Counted from the first letter of the stretch, positions 19,001 through 26,704 are shown. The stretch is DNA of 36,388 nt from AM-2324 sp964225135 (GCA_964225135.1 CAXQNQ010000058.1:1-36388), one strand, 5' to 3'. Made by a program: numbers and translations. Notes: generated by a model not told the origin, from the letters alone.

Positions 19001-20208
19001 TAAAAGGTGATTCCATTTTTGTGTACTCGGTATAATCCCTTACCGTCCATTCCTACCCATAGGGTGCCGTCTTTGCATTCTCCAAAAGCCGATACTAAGT
19101 CTAAGTCATATACCTCTTGACCTTGAATTAATTGGAGTGTGGGTTCAAACTTCTGCTCCAAAGGATCGATCTTTCCTAGTCCTTTGAAATAATAACCTAA
19201 CCAAAGAATACCATCTCGATCAGTAAACATGGACCATATGGAGTTGGCTGCTAAGCTACTGGGTAGGTTGTTTTCTTGTTTGTACTGGTCCAGTTGCTTG
19301 GTTTTGTTATTATATCTAAATAATCCATTGTTTTCTGTACCAATCCAAAGGGTACCCTTTGGATTTTCACTAAGTGAAAGGATCTCAGATTGCTGGAGTT
19401 GTTGAACTATTGGACTATTATCTTCAAATGGAAAAATCGTTCGAAATCCTTGTTCATCTTCTATCAACTGAACTATTCCCTGATTGGTACCCACCCAAAT
19501 AATTCCTGCTTCAGTTTTATAAATCTTTTTAATGATATCAGAATGTAAGCTATTATTAGCTTTATGAAGTTGAACGATTTGCCCACTGCGTTTTTTGATA
19601 ATTCCAAGGCCTTGGCCATGCGTGCCGACAAGCATATTACCCTTAGCATCTGCTTGTATAGCTGAAATATAGTCAAATCCTATAGCTGAGGTATTGGTTG
19701 AGTCAGCATGAAAATATCGCTTGAACTTCTGTTTTTCAGGATCAAATACATTTAATCCTGCCCGTTCTGTTCCTATCCAAAGGATACCATTCTTATCTTC
19801 AAATAGGCAAACCACGCCATCACTACTCAAGCTATTTGGATTCTCAGGGTCGTGGGCATAATTGGTGAATTGTTGTGTGGAAACATCAAAAATGGAGATT
19901 CCGTATCCATGGGTGCCTATTACGAGATTACCATCCTGGTTGGTAATCATAGCTGTGATGTTGTCGCTAGGTAGTCCGTCCCCTTTTCCACCAAACTGAT
20001 GATAAGTGGTGAATTGAACGCCGTCGAATTTGTTCAATCCATACAAAGTCCCTACCCATAGGAAGCCATGTCGGTCTTGTGTGATAGCCGATACAGTATG
20101 CTGAGAAAGCTCCGCTTCAATTTGATGCACATGAATACCTCTTTCTTGCGAAAAACAAGGTATGACAAGAATGATCATTAAAAAGAAAAGGGGGTAGATC
20201 TTTTTCAT
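16063..20208 (-). CDS. Hybrid two-component system sensor/regulator (HTCS)
   Basis: 1381 residues from the ATG at 20206-20208; an upstream GTG at 20280 adds a poor N-terminus and is rejected. A signal peptide (MKKIYPLFFLMIILVIPCFS) is followed by about 14 regulator-propeller repeats (for example FLWVGTLYGLNKFDG, ILWIGTERAGLNVFD, LWVGMDGKGLY) making a double periplasmic beta-propeller. Next come a Y_Y_Y domain (about 725-788), one membrane segment (about 791-813), HisKA (SHELKTP, H853) and HATPase (NLISNAFKF, DSGKGIS, GTGIGLEIA). A receiver domain follows (VEDNPD; phosphoacceptor D1167 in ITDGMMDQMDG; K in TKPFD), then an AraC-type HTH (about 1280-1381). It should bind an oligosaccharide in the periplasm and activate the neighbouring glycan locus. 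The usual MPxMDG after the receiver Asp reads MDQMDG here. Confidence 0.96.
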   Translation of the reverse strand: MKKIYPLFFLMIILVIPCFSQERGIHVHQIEAELSQHTVSAITQDRHGFLWVGTLYGLNKFDGVQFTTYHQFGGKGDGLPSDNITAMITNQDGNLVIGTHGYGISIFDVSTQQFTNYAHDPENPNSLSSDGVVCLFEDKNGILWIGTERAGLNVFDPEKQKFKRYFHADSTNTSAIGFDYISAIQADAKGNMLVGTHGQGLGIIKKRSGQIVQLHKANNSLHSDIIKKIYKTEAGIIWVGTNQGIVQLIEDEQGFRTIFPFEDNSPIVQQLQQSEILSLSENPKGTLWIGTENNGLFRYNNKTKQLDQYKQENNLPSSLAANSIWSMFTDRDGILWLGYYFKGLGKIDPLEQKFEPTLQLIQGQEVYDLDLVSAFGECKDGTLWVGMDGKGLYRVHKNGITFYHEKSGHNLGSNNITGICLDDQDNLFVSTWGGGLRYLAHGSDHFQILDLNLSASHSAKLPQIMLDSRHRLWISNFQHGIEVIDANTLKNLEFKASRKKYLGSDKFNCMEEDRFGNIWLGSSNNGIHRITIDDQLNLVDIKSIRELSETTELEGSMISSIHLARNGHIWFGTRARGLFCFDPEKLQTYSISNQIALPTKNIYSLNEDGQGNIWAGTNRGLFSLNPTTKKLHHFKQSDGLQSNEFFKNSSYKGRDGSLYFGGTLGYNKFKAGAFSHNTQVPEVYITDLEVSGKEQDIQTDRYFNNNSLRFKHKDNDLIIGISASNFSQASKTTFEYRLKGYESDFISQENVKEVRYPNLNPGHYTFEILAKNNDGVPSAEWVKLNIHIQKPWYATYLAFALYLIIIGSLMLWRKNVLTEKQALNFSLIQKKNDVDRLEEMDGLKTRFYTNISHELKTPVTLIISPLKSMISRFEGKLEQKRIFQMMLSNAEQLYRLINQILELSKIEAGKANLQPSEGDIHTFLRRISLYFSGYADEQQLKYELDIPKDPCFIYFDADKMERVFVNLISNAFKFTSKFGLVRIKTFVTDTEIQIHIEDSGKGISAEDQPYIFDRFYSNKNESNPSGTGIGLEIAKQITEQHGGQIQVESMLGKGTSFIITLPKGHTHFPSTIIQKQARTDFQLSEESVIELKHYQIIEEDNNKETIQETSSSVQAIKPIILIVEDNPDIQRLFQHLLSRTYELIIASNGKEGFEIAKLKKPKLIITDGMMDQMDGFELTDKIKSDPELSHIIVIMTTVLSSDEAKEKAYLHGVDALITKPFDPDMLLIRIQNFLNINKNIKASAFKVNSQPKHNKAAEDFVKFSEADEIFIQKAIEIIEENFAQPDFTVEHLCKKLGVSKSNLYRKVKAILNCTTNELIRNTRIKRAAYLLKHSDLKISEITYKVGFNDLQYFRKCFKQVYNMTPSEFMRSIKDNKSYIEE

Positions 20209-20291
20209 GAACAGTAACTTAAATGATGTTTGGGGTATAAATAGAGTGAGTCTTTTGCTATTTGCCGTATTAAGAATCACTTAATTCGGTC

Positions 20292-20326
20292 CAAATATAG
20301 GATATAAAATGCTAAAAACTCGCAAG
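20292..20326 (-). promoter_or_regulatory. Candidate promoter of the HTCS gene
   Basis: On the minus strand TATATTTG (20292-20299) is a perfect -7 box of the Bacteroidota type. CTTG (20323-20326) lies 23 bp upstream as a poor -33 box with longer than usual spacing. It would give a leader of about 75-80 nt before the ATG at 20208. Confidence 0.4.
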
Positions 20327-20928
20327 TTGTATTTTTTGATAGAGACTATAGTTTTAACAGCATGGATTCATCTAAACAAATACAGTATTTGATTGATTTA
20401 TTAGAGGGCATCACTTAAGGTATTTAAATGTTTGAAAATCATGTTTCCCCTTTTAGCCACTAACAAATTTGTCTTTTTTCAATAAATAAATGTCTTATTT
20501 CAGCAAAAACACTTTGGAGGGATAGTCTACTTTTGACTAGTAAGATAATGGACCAGAAAATACCTAAGTAAAAATAGAAATCGTATATATTTTATTTTAC
20601 CTTCGTTTCGTTAAATGGACATAAATTATCTTTTTTTGGTAATTAATAGGTGTATTTTGGAAAAAATATATTGCATTTAGGACATTTGCCTTCTTTTGAA
20701 GTTAAAGATTATTTGGACGACTTAAATTAAATTTAATATAAATTAAAAATATATTTTTTTATTGATAATAAATGCACGATAAACAAACACCATTTATACG
20801 CTTAATAAAATACTAGACCCCTAATTGAAAAGCCATTCTACTTAATGTAAAAAGCAACTTATAAGAATAGCATTAAACAATTACTTTCACTTTGCTTGAA
20901 AGTATAGTACCTTATTAAATCTCAAATT
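20327..20928. other. Long AT-rich intergenic region before the HYR protein gene
   Basis: About 600 bp with no convincing gene. Visible elements are a short ORF at 20362-20418 (18 codons, MDSSKQIQYLIDLLEGIT, possibly chance or a remnant), very AT-rich tracts around 20720-20765, and an 8-bp inverted repeat TACTTTCA/TGAAAGTA at 20882-20904 just before the HYR gene. The right side probably carries the promoter and regulatory sites of the HYR gene; TTTG at 20891-20894 lies inside the inverted repeat. No tRNA or known riboswitch was recognised. Confidence 0.5.
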
Positions 20929-23900
20929 ATGAAAATTTCACTCAAACAATGGGTGTGTTGTCTATTCCTCTTATGGACAGCATACCAAGTTCAAGCACAA
21001 TGTCCTAGCGATGATTCCTCTACATCAGGTGTAATTCCAGAACAAATTGCCTGGAATCCTCCCGGAGATCAAGATTGTCAAAATTATTCCTTTTACAGAC
21101 TAGAGCCCATAACTTCAGGAGTATATCCACTTCCTGCTGGTGGTTCAGTTACTATTACCGTAACTAATACTGCATGTGGTCCAGCCTTTAGCGTCGTTGG
21201 AAATTCAGTGAATCTATTCTCCATAGCAGTTAAAGGAGGACCCGATTCGGTCAATGTTTACGATTACAATTCTCCCATAGTGAATGATGGGAACTTACAC
21301 TCCGTTCATAATCCAAATAATGGGCAATGGTATGGTCTCAGTCATATTGACTTTTGTTACGAGTTCTGTGAGTGTGTATTGACTTGTCCCGCTGACATTG
21401 ATTTAGATTGTAATGATAGCACTGATCCTGCTATAACGGGCGCCGCTACCTCTTCAGGTAATTGCTCCCCTATTACGTATTCAGATGTTATTGTACCAGG
21501 AAGTTGTGCTACAGATTACACTATAGAGCGAACCTGGTCAACTACAAATAATTGTACCAATACAACAGAAACTTGTACGCAAACAATAGAAATCAGCGAT
21601 GATACGCCTCCAGTAGTTACTTGCCCAAGTGATGTAACCGTATCGTGTGGAGATGATACCGACCCTTCGGCAACAGGTACGGCAACAGCAAGCGATGATT
21701 GTAGTGGATATACAGTAAGTTATTCAGATACTAGTTCAGGGAACACTTGTTTGACTACGATTACTAGAACCTGGACGGCTTCGGATGATTGTGGCAATAC
21801 CTCGAATTGTACTCAAACAATAGAAATCAGCGATGATACCCCTCCTATTATTTCATGTCCAGCAGATGTAACCATTTCATGTGGAGATAATACTAATCCT
21901 TCGGCAACGGGTACTCCAGCTGTAAGTGATGATTGTAATAGCTATACAGTTACTTTCTTGGATTCAAATGGAGGTAGCACTTGTTTGTCGGATATATTGA
22001 GAACTTGGGTGGCAACAGATGATTGTGGAAATACAAGTTCTTGTGATCAATTGATTCAAATCTCGGATGATAACCCTCCTGTTATTTTATGTCCAGCAGA
22101 TGTGACTATTGCTTGTGGGGATAGTACTGATCCAACCTCTACAGGTACCGCTACAGCAACAGATGATTGTAGCAATGTGCTTGTTACTTTTATGGATGGT
22201 ACCAGTGATGAACCATGTGATGCTGGTGGTGGAATTTTGAGGACTTGGACAGCAACAGATGATTGTGGAAATACCTCAACTTGTACTCAATTGATTGCTG
22301 TAGTGGATAATACACCACCTGTGATTAATTGTCCACAGGATATTGAGATTACTTGTGCACAAGAACCATTACCAGTTGTTTGTGGTACTCCTGTAGCAAC
22401 AGACGATTGTTCTGGAGTCAATGTTACTTACACCGATATTCAACAAAATGCAGGGTGTATTTTCGATATTCAAAGAACTTGGATGGCAACAGATAATTGT
22501 GGGAATACCTCCACTTGTGTCCAGTCGATTGAGGTTTCTGATGAAGATGCTCCAGAGATTACCTGTCCAGTAGATGTAGATGCAAATTGTGGACTTGATC
22601 TTGATCTAACTTTTACCGGAGAAGCTACAGCTACAGATATTTGTAGTGATTTTGATATTACCTATTTGGACCAATCATCTGGTTCAGGATGTGATATTAC
22701 CGTTGTTAGAACCTGGACGGCAACAGATGATTGTGGAAATGCAAGTTCTTGTGTTCAGAATATATCCTTAAATGATAATGAAGCTCCTGTTATCGAGTGT
22801 CCATTAAACACTACAGTTCAATGTGGAGAAGCTACAGATATTAGTGTGACAGGTATTGCAACTGCTACCGATAATTGTGGTTCTGTCCAAGTGAGTCATG
22901 AAGATGCTGGATCAACGAATCTTTGCGATGATGGTGGATTGGAACGTATTTGGACCGCTATTGATGATTGTGGAAACACTTCAAGCTGTGTTCAATTAAT
23001 CAGTATGACTGATGATGAGGCACCAATAATTGAATGTCCAGATGATGTAACGATTAATTGTGGAGACGATGATTGTCCAACACAATTAGGAGAACCAATT
23101 GCTACCGATAATTGCGATGTAGATTTGGTTGTATATCACCAAGATCAGAGTACCGGTAATCCTTGTAGTAATGATGGCGGAATTCAGAGAGTTTGGACCG
23201 CAATGGATGATTGCGGAAACACATCTTCTTGTACACAGGTCATTACTGTTATAGATGATATTGCTCCAGTATTTGATGAAGACTGGACTCCAGGCTGTGA
23301 TATGGTAATGACTGCAACAGATAACTGTGACGAGGAAGTAGAGATAACTTGTACTACTGGTCCTATCGTAGAAGCAAACTGTCAGAAAACACAAGTGGTA
23401 ACCTATATCGCCACAGATGATTGCGGCAATACTGCAGAACGTGCTATTACATTGAGTTGGACGACAACCTTTGATAATGAGCCGCCAGTTGTGGAATGTC
23501 CGGCAGATATTGTTTTGGAAGATGGGGCATCCGCTTATCCAGATGAAACAGGTTGGGCAACTAGTGAAGCAGGAGCTGTAATTACTTATAGAGACGAGTT
23601 AAGTGCCTGTGGTGGAGAAATCCTTAGAATTTGGACCGCTACAGATGCCTGTGGCAACGCAGCCTCTTGTACTCAGATTCTAGAATGTAATTGTGCAGAA
23701 GATTTAGATGATCACGATGATAAATTGGATGTTAATCAAGAGTTTGATCGTAGCGAACAGCTTGATCAGAACTTCAAATTTGATCTTAAAAGCTATCCAA
23801 ATCCCACTACAGATGCATTACACATGGAATTGGAGATACCTAATCCTGACCAGGTATTACTTCAATTATTTGATGTGAATGGCGCCTTGGTTAAAACCAT

Positions 23901-24030
23901 CCTGGCGGAGTATGTTGATCGGAATGTGAAACATGTTTCTTATCAACTCAACCAGCTACCGGCAGGTACTTACCTCCTCCAGTTGACTGTGGGTGCAAAG
24001 GTATTTACGCATCAAGTTATTAAGCAATAA
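20929..24030 (+). CDS. T9SS-exported Cys-rich HYR-like repeat surface protein
   Basis: 1033 residues. A signal peptide (about 1-24, ending QVQAQ) is followed by a unique N-terminal domain (about 25-145) with Cys pairs and FCYEFCEC near its end. About ten HYR-like repeats of 76-80 residues follow. Each starts like CPADVTISCGD, has an A-T-D-D-C centre and ends RTWTATDDCGNTSSCTQ...ISDDTPP, with about six Cys per repeat. The ninth (VFDEDWTPGC) and tenth repeats are degenerate. A charged linker (CAEDLDDHDDKLDV) leads to a T9SS type A sorting domain from about 952 (LKSYPNPTTDALHM ... VIKQ). HYR modules are immunoglobulin-like and are found in adhesins, so a disulphide-stabilised surface stalk or adhesin is the natural inference. 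The ligand is unknown. It is followed by its own terminator and an orphan secretin gene in the same direction. Confidence 0.88.
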   Translation: MKISLKQWVCCLFLLWTAYQVQAQCPSDDSSTSGVIPEQIAWNPPGDQDCQNYSFYRLEPITSGVYPLPAGGSVTITVTNTACGPAFSVVGNSVNLFSIAVKGGPDSVNVYDYNSPIVNDGNLHSVHNPNNGQWYGLSHIDFCYEFCECVLTCPADIDLDCNDSTDPAITGAATSSGNCSPITYSDVIVPGSCATDYTIERTWSTTNNCTNTTETCTQTIEISDDTPPVVTCPSDVTVSCGDDTDPSATGTATASDDCSGYTVSYSDTSSGNTCLTTITRTWTASDDCGNTSNCTQTIEISDDTPPIISCPADVTISCGDNTNPSATGTPAVSDDCNSYTVTFLDSNGGSTCLSDILRTWVATDDCGNTSSCDQLIQISDDNPPVILCPADVTIACGDSTDPTSTGTATATDDCSNVLVTFMDGTSDEPCDAGGGILRTWTATDDCGNTSTCTQLIAVVDNTPPVINCPQDIEITCAQEPLPVVCGTPVATDDCSGVNVTYTDIQQNAGCIFDIQRTWMATDNCGNTSTCVQSIEVSDEDAPEITCPVDVDANCGLDLDLTFTGEATATDICSDFDITYLDQSSGSGCDITVVRTWTATDDCGNASSCVQNISLNDNEAPVIECPLNTTVQCGEATDISVTGIATATDNCGSVQVSHEDAGSTNLCDDGGLERIWTAIDDCGNTSSCVQLISMTDDEAPIIECPDDVTINCGDDDCPTQLGEPIATDNCDVDLVVYHQDQSTGNPCSNDGGIQRVWTAMDDCGNTSSCTQVITVIDDIAPVFDEDWTPGCDMVMTATDNCDEEVEITCTTGPIVEANCQKTQVVTYIATDDCGNTAERAITLSWTTTFDNEPPVVECPADIVLEDGASAYPDETGWATSEAGAVITYRDELSACGGEILRIWTATDACGNAASCTQILECNCAEDLDDHDDKLDVNQEFDRSEQLDQNFKFDLKSYPNPTTDALHMELEIPNPDQVLLQLFDVNGALVKTILAEYVDRNVKHVSYQLNQLPAGTYLLQLTVGAKVFTHQVIKQ
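21380..23690 (+). repeat. Tandem 228-240 bp coding repeats (HYR-like modules)
   Basis: About ten units begin near 21380, 21617, 21849, 22086, 22326, 22560, 22794, 23031, 23265 and 23493. A stretch of about 25 nt around the ISDDTPP codons is identical at about 21584-21605 and 21818-21839, suggesting a recent duplication or gene conversion. The other units have diverged at DNA level while keeping the Cys spacing. Confidence 0.8.
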
Positions 24031-24046
24031 TTGACTGCTCATCTGT

Positions 24047-24080
24047 AAAAAAAGGGGACTTCATTTGAAGTCCCCTTTTT
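24047..24080 (+). terminator. Terminator of the HYR gene
   Basis: AAAGGGGACTTCA pairs with TGAAGTCCCCTTT around TT, with a T-run after it. A strong intrinsic hairpin 17 bp past the stop codon. Confidence 0.93.
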
Positions 24081-24279
24081 ATTTACTTTTATGTAAGTAT
24101 ATTGTTATTTAATTCCGCCGACAATAGCATTTTTCTCACCTTTTTGACCTTTCTAATTAGTATTTCGTCAATTTTTTTTTAAGGAGCGATTAGTTAAAGG
24201 AACTTTGTTTTTTCTTGTAGTTGTTTTCAGCCTGTAGATTATAGGATTAATACTTAAAGTACCAATACTAATTACGATT

Positions 24280-25584
24280 ATGAGAATTCAATACATAGTA
24301 GCTTTTGCCCTAATGTTGTTTTTGTCCTTACAAAGCAGCCAGGCCCAAGTCAAATTGGATAATGGACAAATCTTTGTCAATGTAAATGATGAATCCTTAG
24401 ACTCTCTGCTAGCCAAAGTAGCTGAGTTATTAGACAAAGAGGTGAATTTGGACTCTGAAAAAATTCTCATCGAGAAAATTGAACAGAAAATATTCGAGGA
24501 TTTTGAAGAGCTAATCAAGCATGCCTTAGGTGATAAGCCTTATTTAATTCAAAAGAACGAGCAGGATTGGACTGTAATAACAAAAGATTCTTTAAGCGCT
24601 AATCAAGAGGTTACCTTCATGTATCAAGCCTTATATACGTCTACTTCTGTGCTCTTGAGTAAATTGTCAGATTTAAATATTCCGGTTCAAGCAACTGAAT
24701 TGGCAGTGAGAGGTGCTGTCTTGTTGAAAGGTAATTTCGTCCAAGTCCATGAAGCGATTAAATTGTTTGAATTGATTGATGCGCCGCATCAATCCGTTAC
24801 CGTAGAATTATTAGTAGTTGAGTATCGACATTTTGACGGCTATAAATGGGATATCAATATCCAGAATGGAACATCAGGACAGTTCAGCGAGGTGGGATAT
24901 GACCCTGCTGCTTTAGGTGGAGGCATGGAGCTTACCTTTGATGTTACTAATATCGTTGATAATAGCTTCAAATTAAATATTCAAGCACTGGTTGAAAATA
25001 GCGTAGCAAAAATTGCCACCAATCCGCACATAACCGTTAAAAACGGTGGCACAGCTGAAATTAATATTACGGATGATAAATACATTTTATTAGAAACAGC
25101 CACGATTAATGGCGTTACTACAACTTTACAGAGTTTAAGCACTGGAATTAAACTCGAGATCAATCCAAGATTGGCGGCTGATTCAACTATTCATCTTCAA
25201 GTAAAAAGTACTATTTCAGAGTTTATTCCTACTTCAGTAGATGGTGAATATAATATTGAGTCGAGCAAGATAAATACCGATGTGGATATCAAGGATGGTG
25301 AGACCTTGATTATTGGTGGACTTATTAAAGAAGAAAAATTTAATGCCCAAGGTGGCTTGCCTTTACTCAGACGTATCCCACTGATTGGATATCTATTCAA
25401 AGGCGTTCAAAATACTAATGACTATATCGAAACCGTTATCTACATCACAGCATATGGTCATGATAATAATAAGGATAAAGGGTTCATGATTGATGAGACT
25501 TTAGACTTTTATAAAATGCAGCAGGATGCTAAAGATCGAGAAAAGGCAGATCGACAGAGAAGACGAGAAGATCGAAATAATTAG
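24280..25584 (+). CDS. Orphan secretin (type II/III secretion superfamily)
   Basis: 434 residues. A signal peptide (about 1-22, ending SSQAQ) precedes an N0/STN-like domain (about 23-110, VNVNDESLDSLLAKVAELL) and one N1-like domain (about 112-170; GAVLLKGNFVQVHEAIKLFE, then LIDAP). The secretin core (from about V173, VTVELLVVEY) includes KDGETLIIGGLI and GGLPLLRRIPLIGYLFKG (about 358-375), the signature of the secretin family. It should multimerise into an outer-membrane pore. The tail (about 410-434) is unusually charged, with KADRQRRREDRNN. No pilus, ATPase, pseudopilin or inner-membrane platform gene is present in the window, so its partner system is unknown. With only one N1 domain and 434 residues it is shorter than GspD or PilQ. 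It follows the HYR gene in the same direction, but a terminator lies between them. Confidence 0.88.
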   Translation: MRIQYIVAFALMLFLSLQSSQAQVKLDNGQIFVNVNDESLDSLLAKVAELLDKEVNLDSEKILIEKIEQKIFEDFEELIKHALGDKPYLIQKNEQDWTVITKDSLSANQEVTFMYQALYTSTSVLLSKLSDLNIPVQATELAVRGAVLLKGNFVQVHEAIKLFELIDAPHQSVTVELLVVEYRHFDGYKWDINIQNGTSGQFSEVGYDPAALGGGMELTFDVTNIVDNSFKLNIQALVENSVAKIATNPHITVKNGGTAEINITDDKYILLETATINGVTTTLQSLSTGIKLEINPRLAADSTIHLQVKSTISEFIPTSVDGEYNIESSKINTDVDIKDGETLIIGGLIKEEKFNAQGGLPLLRRIPLIGYLFKGVQNTNDYIETVIYITAYGHDNNKDKGFMIDETLDFYKMQQDAKDREKADRQRRREDRNN

Positions 25585-25604
25585 ACATCAAAAAACCAAA
25601 TAAT

Positions 25605-25632
25605 AAAGGCCCGAGTTATGCTCGGGCCTTTT
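25605..25632 (+). terminator. Terminator of the secretin gene
   Basis: AAGGCCCGAG pairs with CTCGGGCCTT around TTATG and is followed by TT. A GC-rich stem 20 bp past the stop codon. Confidence 0.92.
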
Positions 25633-25656
25633 GATTTATTTAAAGGCTGAATGCGT

Positions 25657-25761
25657 TTATTTGCTTAAATTCATTTTAGACATTTTGTATAAAACCACTA
25701 GGGGTAATACTGCAAAAACACCATGCATGATCATAGGATAAATCTTCATATCCTCCGTCAT
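25657..25761 (-). pseudogene. Small membrane-protein ORF, probably a gene remnant
   Basis: An open stretch on the minus strand (stop to stop 25657-25782) encodes, from the ATG at 25759-25761, 34 residues: MTEDMKIYPMIMHGVF, then AVLPLVVLYKMSKMNLSK. It has one hydrophobic segment and a basic end, like the last membrane helix of a larger membrane protein. The stop just upstream (25783-25785) and the lack of any further coding on that side suggest a truncated remnant. A genuine single-helix small protein is the alternative. No family was recognised. Confidence 0.35.
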
Positions 25762-25883
25762 TCCTTCCGGTAGGTTCGTGTGTTAAGATATACATTATGA
25801 GCAGTTTAAAAGTAACTTAACTCAAAGAAGAAGATATGCCTATGATTATTTTTCCTTATATTAAATAAACTAAAAACAATACG

Positions 25884-26369
25884 ATGAAAAATCTAATATT
25901 TTTACTTTCATTAATAATGCTCAGTTCTTGTTCTAATGTTCAACATCCTGACTATGAAAGAAATCTTGAAATCACTAAGCAGTGGTTTGATGTTTTTGTT
26001 ACAGAAGATTTTGATGCTACAATGGAATTTTATGCAGATAATGTTGAATTCCAAAGTGCCTTTTATGGCGGGCCTCTCATGAATAAAGAAGCGCTGGGAG
26101 AATATATAAAAGGATGGCAAGATGCTATGGAAGATATTTCTTGGGAAGCTCAAAATTATCTTCCAGGTGTAGATCCTGAGACTAGTCTTCCAAATGGTAG
26201 TGTTAGAACTTATGGCCATTGGTCTGGGACTCATTCAGTTTCTGGAAAGAGCTTTAAAGGTTTGTGGTATCACTACTTAACATTTGATGAAAATGGAAAA
26301 ATTATTGAAGGTGGTGATTTTGGTGATGCGACTGGATTAGTTATGTCAGTTATGCCAGATGAAGAATAA
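25884..26369 (+). CDS. SnoaL/NTF2-like lipoprotein
   Basis: 161 residues. The lipoprotein signal MKNLIFLLSLIMLSSC has its lipobox Cys at 16. The mature part starts with the helix EITKQWFDVFVTEDFDATMEFYADNVEF, split here as ITKQWFDVFV and ATMEFYADNVEF, the typical opening of a SnoaL-like cone fold. It then has beta strands (VRTYGHWSGTHS, FKGLWYHYLTFDENGKI) ending EGGDFGDATGL. The NTF2-like fold serves as a small-molecule-binding or catalytic pocket in many unrelated roles, so no reaction can be assigned. It is monocistronic, with a terminator directly after it. Proteins of this type are common in marine Bacteroidota. Confidence 0.75.
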   Translation: MKNLIFLLSLIMLSSCSNVQHPDYERNLEITKQWFDVFVTEDFDATMEFYADNVEFQSAFYGGPLMNKEALGEYIKGWQDAMEDISWEAQNYLPGVDPETSLPNGSVRTYGHWSGTHSVSGKSFKGLWYHYLTFDENGKIIEGGDFGDATGLVMSVMPDEE

Positions 26370-26406
26370 TATTTATTCAAAATTGGAACAGACCACATTT
26401 AAGCTA

Positions 26407-26439
26407 TAAAAAAAGCTCCCTTAAAAAGGGAGCTTTTTT
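26407..26439. terminator. Bidirectional terminator between NTF2-like gene and tRNA-Asp
   Basis: AAAAAGCTCCCTT pairs with AAGGGAGCTTTTT around AAA. It serves the lipoprotein gene on the plus strand and the first tRNA-Asp on the minus strand. Confidence 0.92.
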
Positions 26440-26447
26440 ACATCTAG

Positions 26448-26521
26448 CGGTCTGGACGGGACTCGAACCCGCGACCCCCTGCGTGACAGGCAGGTATTCT
26501 AACCAACTGAACTACCAGACA
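26448..26521 (-). tRNA. tRNA-Asp (GUC), copy with altered first base
   Basis: The reverse strand folds as a tRNA: anticodon stem CCTGC/GCAGG, loop CTGTCAC with anticodon GTC, T-loop TTCGAGT, discriminator G. It is identical to the copy at 26705-26778 except at position 1: T here instead of G, which leaves U1 opposite C72 unpaired in the acceptor stem. The 3' CCA is not encoded. The gene has its own good promoter and terminator, so it is probably transcribed, but it may be poorly processed or charged. Confidence 0.9.
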
Positions 26522-26539
26522 GTAGCTCTGAAAGCGAGT

Positions 26540-26570
26540 TAAACTTAATACAAATAAGGTCCTTTACAAA
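26540..26570 (-). promoter_or_regulatory. Promoter of the first tRNA-Asp
   Basis: On the minus strand TTTG (26567-26570), exactly 19 bp, then TAAGTTTA (26540-26547). This matches the Bacteroidota TTTG-N19-TAnnTTTG consensus with one mismatch. The predicted start lies about 10 nt before the mature tRNA 5' end. Confidence 0.65.
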
Positions 26571-26664
26571 AGTTTTAACTGACTTTTTTATGGGTAAAAA
26601 TGAAACTATTTTCAGCTTATTTGTAAGCCATTGATTGTCAAATTTTTCCCAGTATATAGTGTCT

Positions 26665-26701
26665 GTAAAAAACAAAAGCTCCAAGTGAAACTTGAAGCTT
26701 T
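26665..26701 (-). terminator. Terminator of the second tRNA-Asp
   Basis: On the minus strand AAAGCTTCAAG pairs with CTTGGAGCTTT (one mismatch) and is followed by TGTTTTTTA. It begins 3 nt after the tRNA 3' end. Confidence 0.85.
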
Positions 26702-26704
26702 ATG

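Noticed and set aside
20209..20280. GTG start of the HTCS at 20280
   Set aside because: It adds 24 residues before a normal signal peptide; the ATG at 20208 gives the expected N-terminus.
23086..23394. Antisense open frame of 102 codons in the HYR repeats
   Set aside because: A shadow of the repeat coding sequence; composition is Ile/Tyr/Thr-rich without family features.
24280..25584. The secretin as part of a type II, type III or type IV pilus operon
   Set aside because: None of the ATPase, pseudopilin, platform or pilotin genes occurs in the window, so only an orphan secretin can be claimed.
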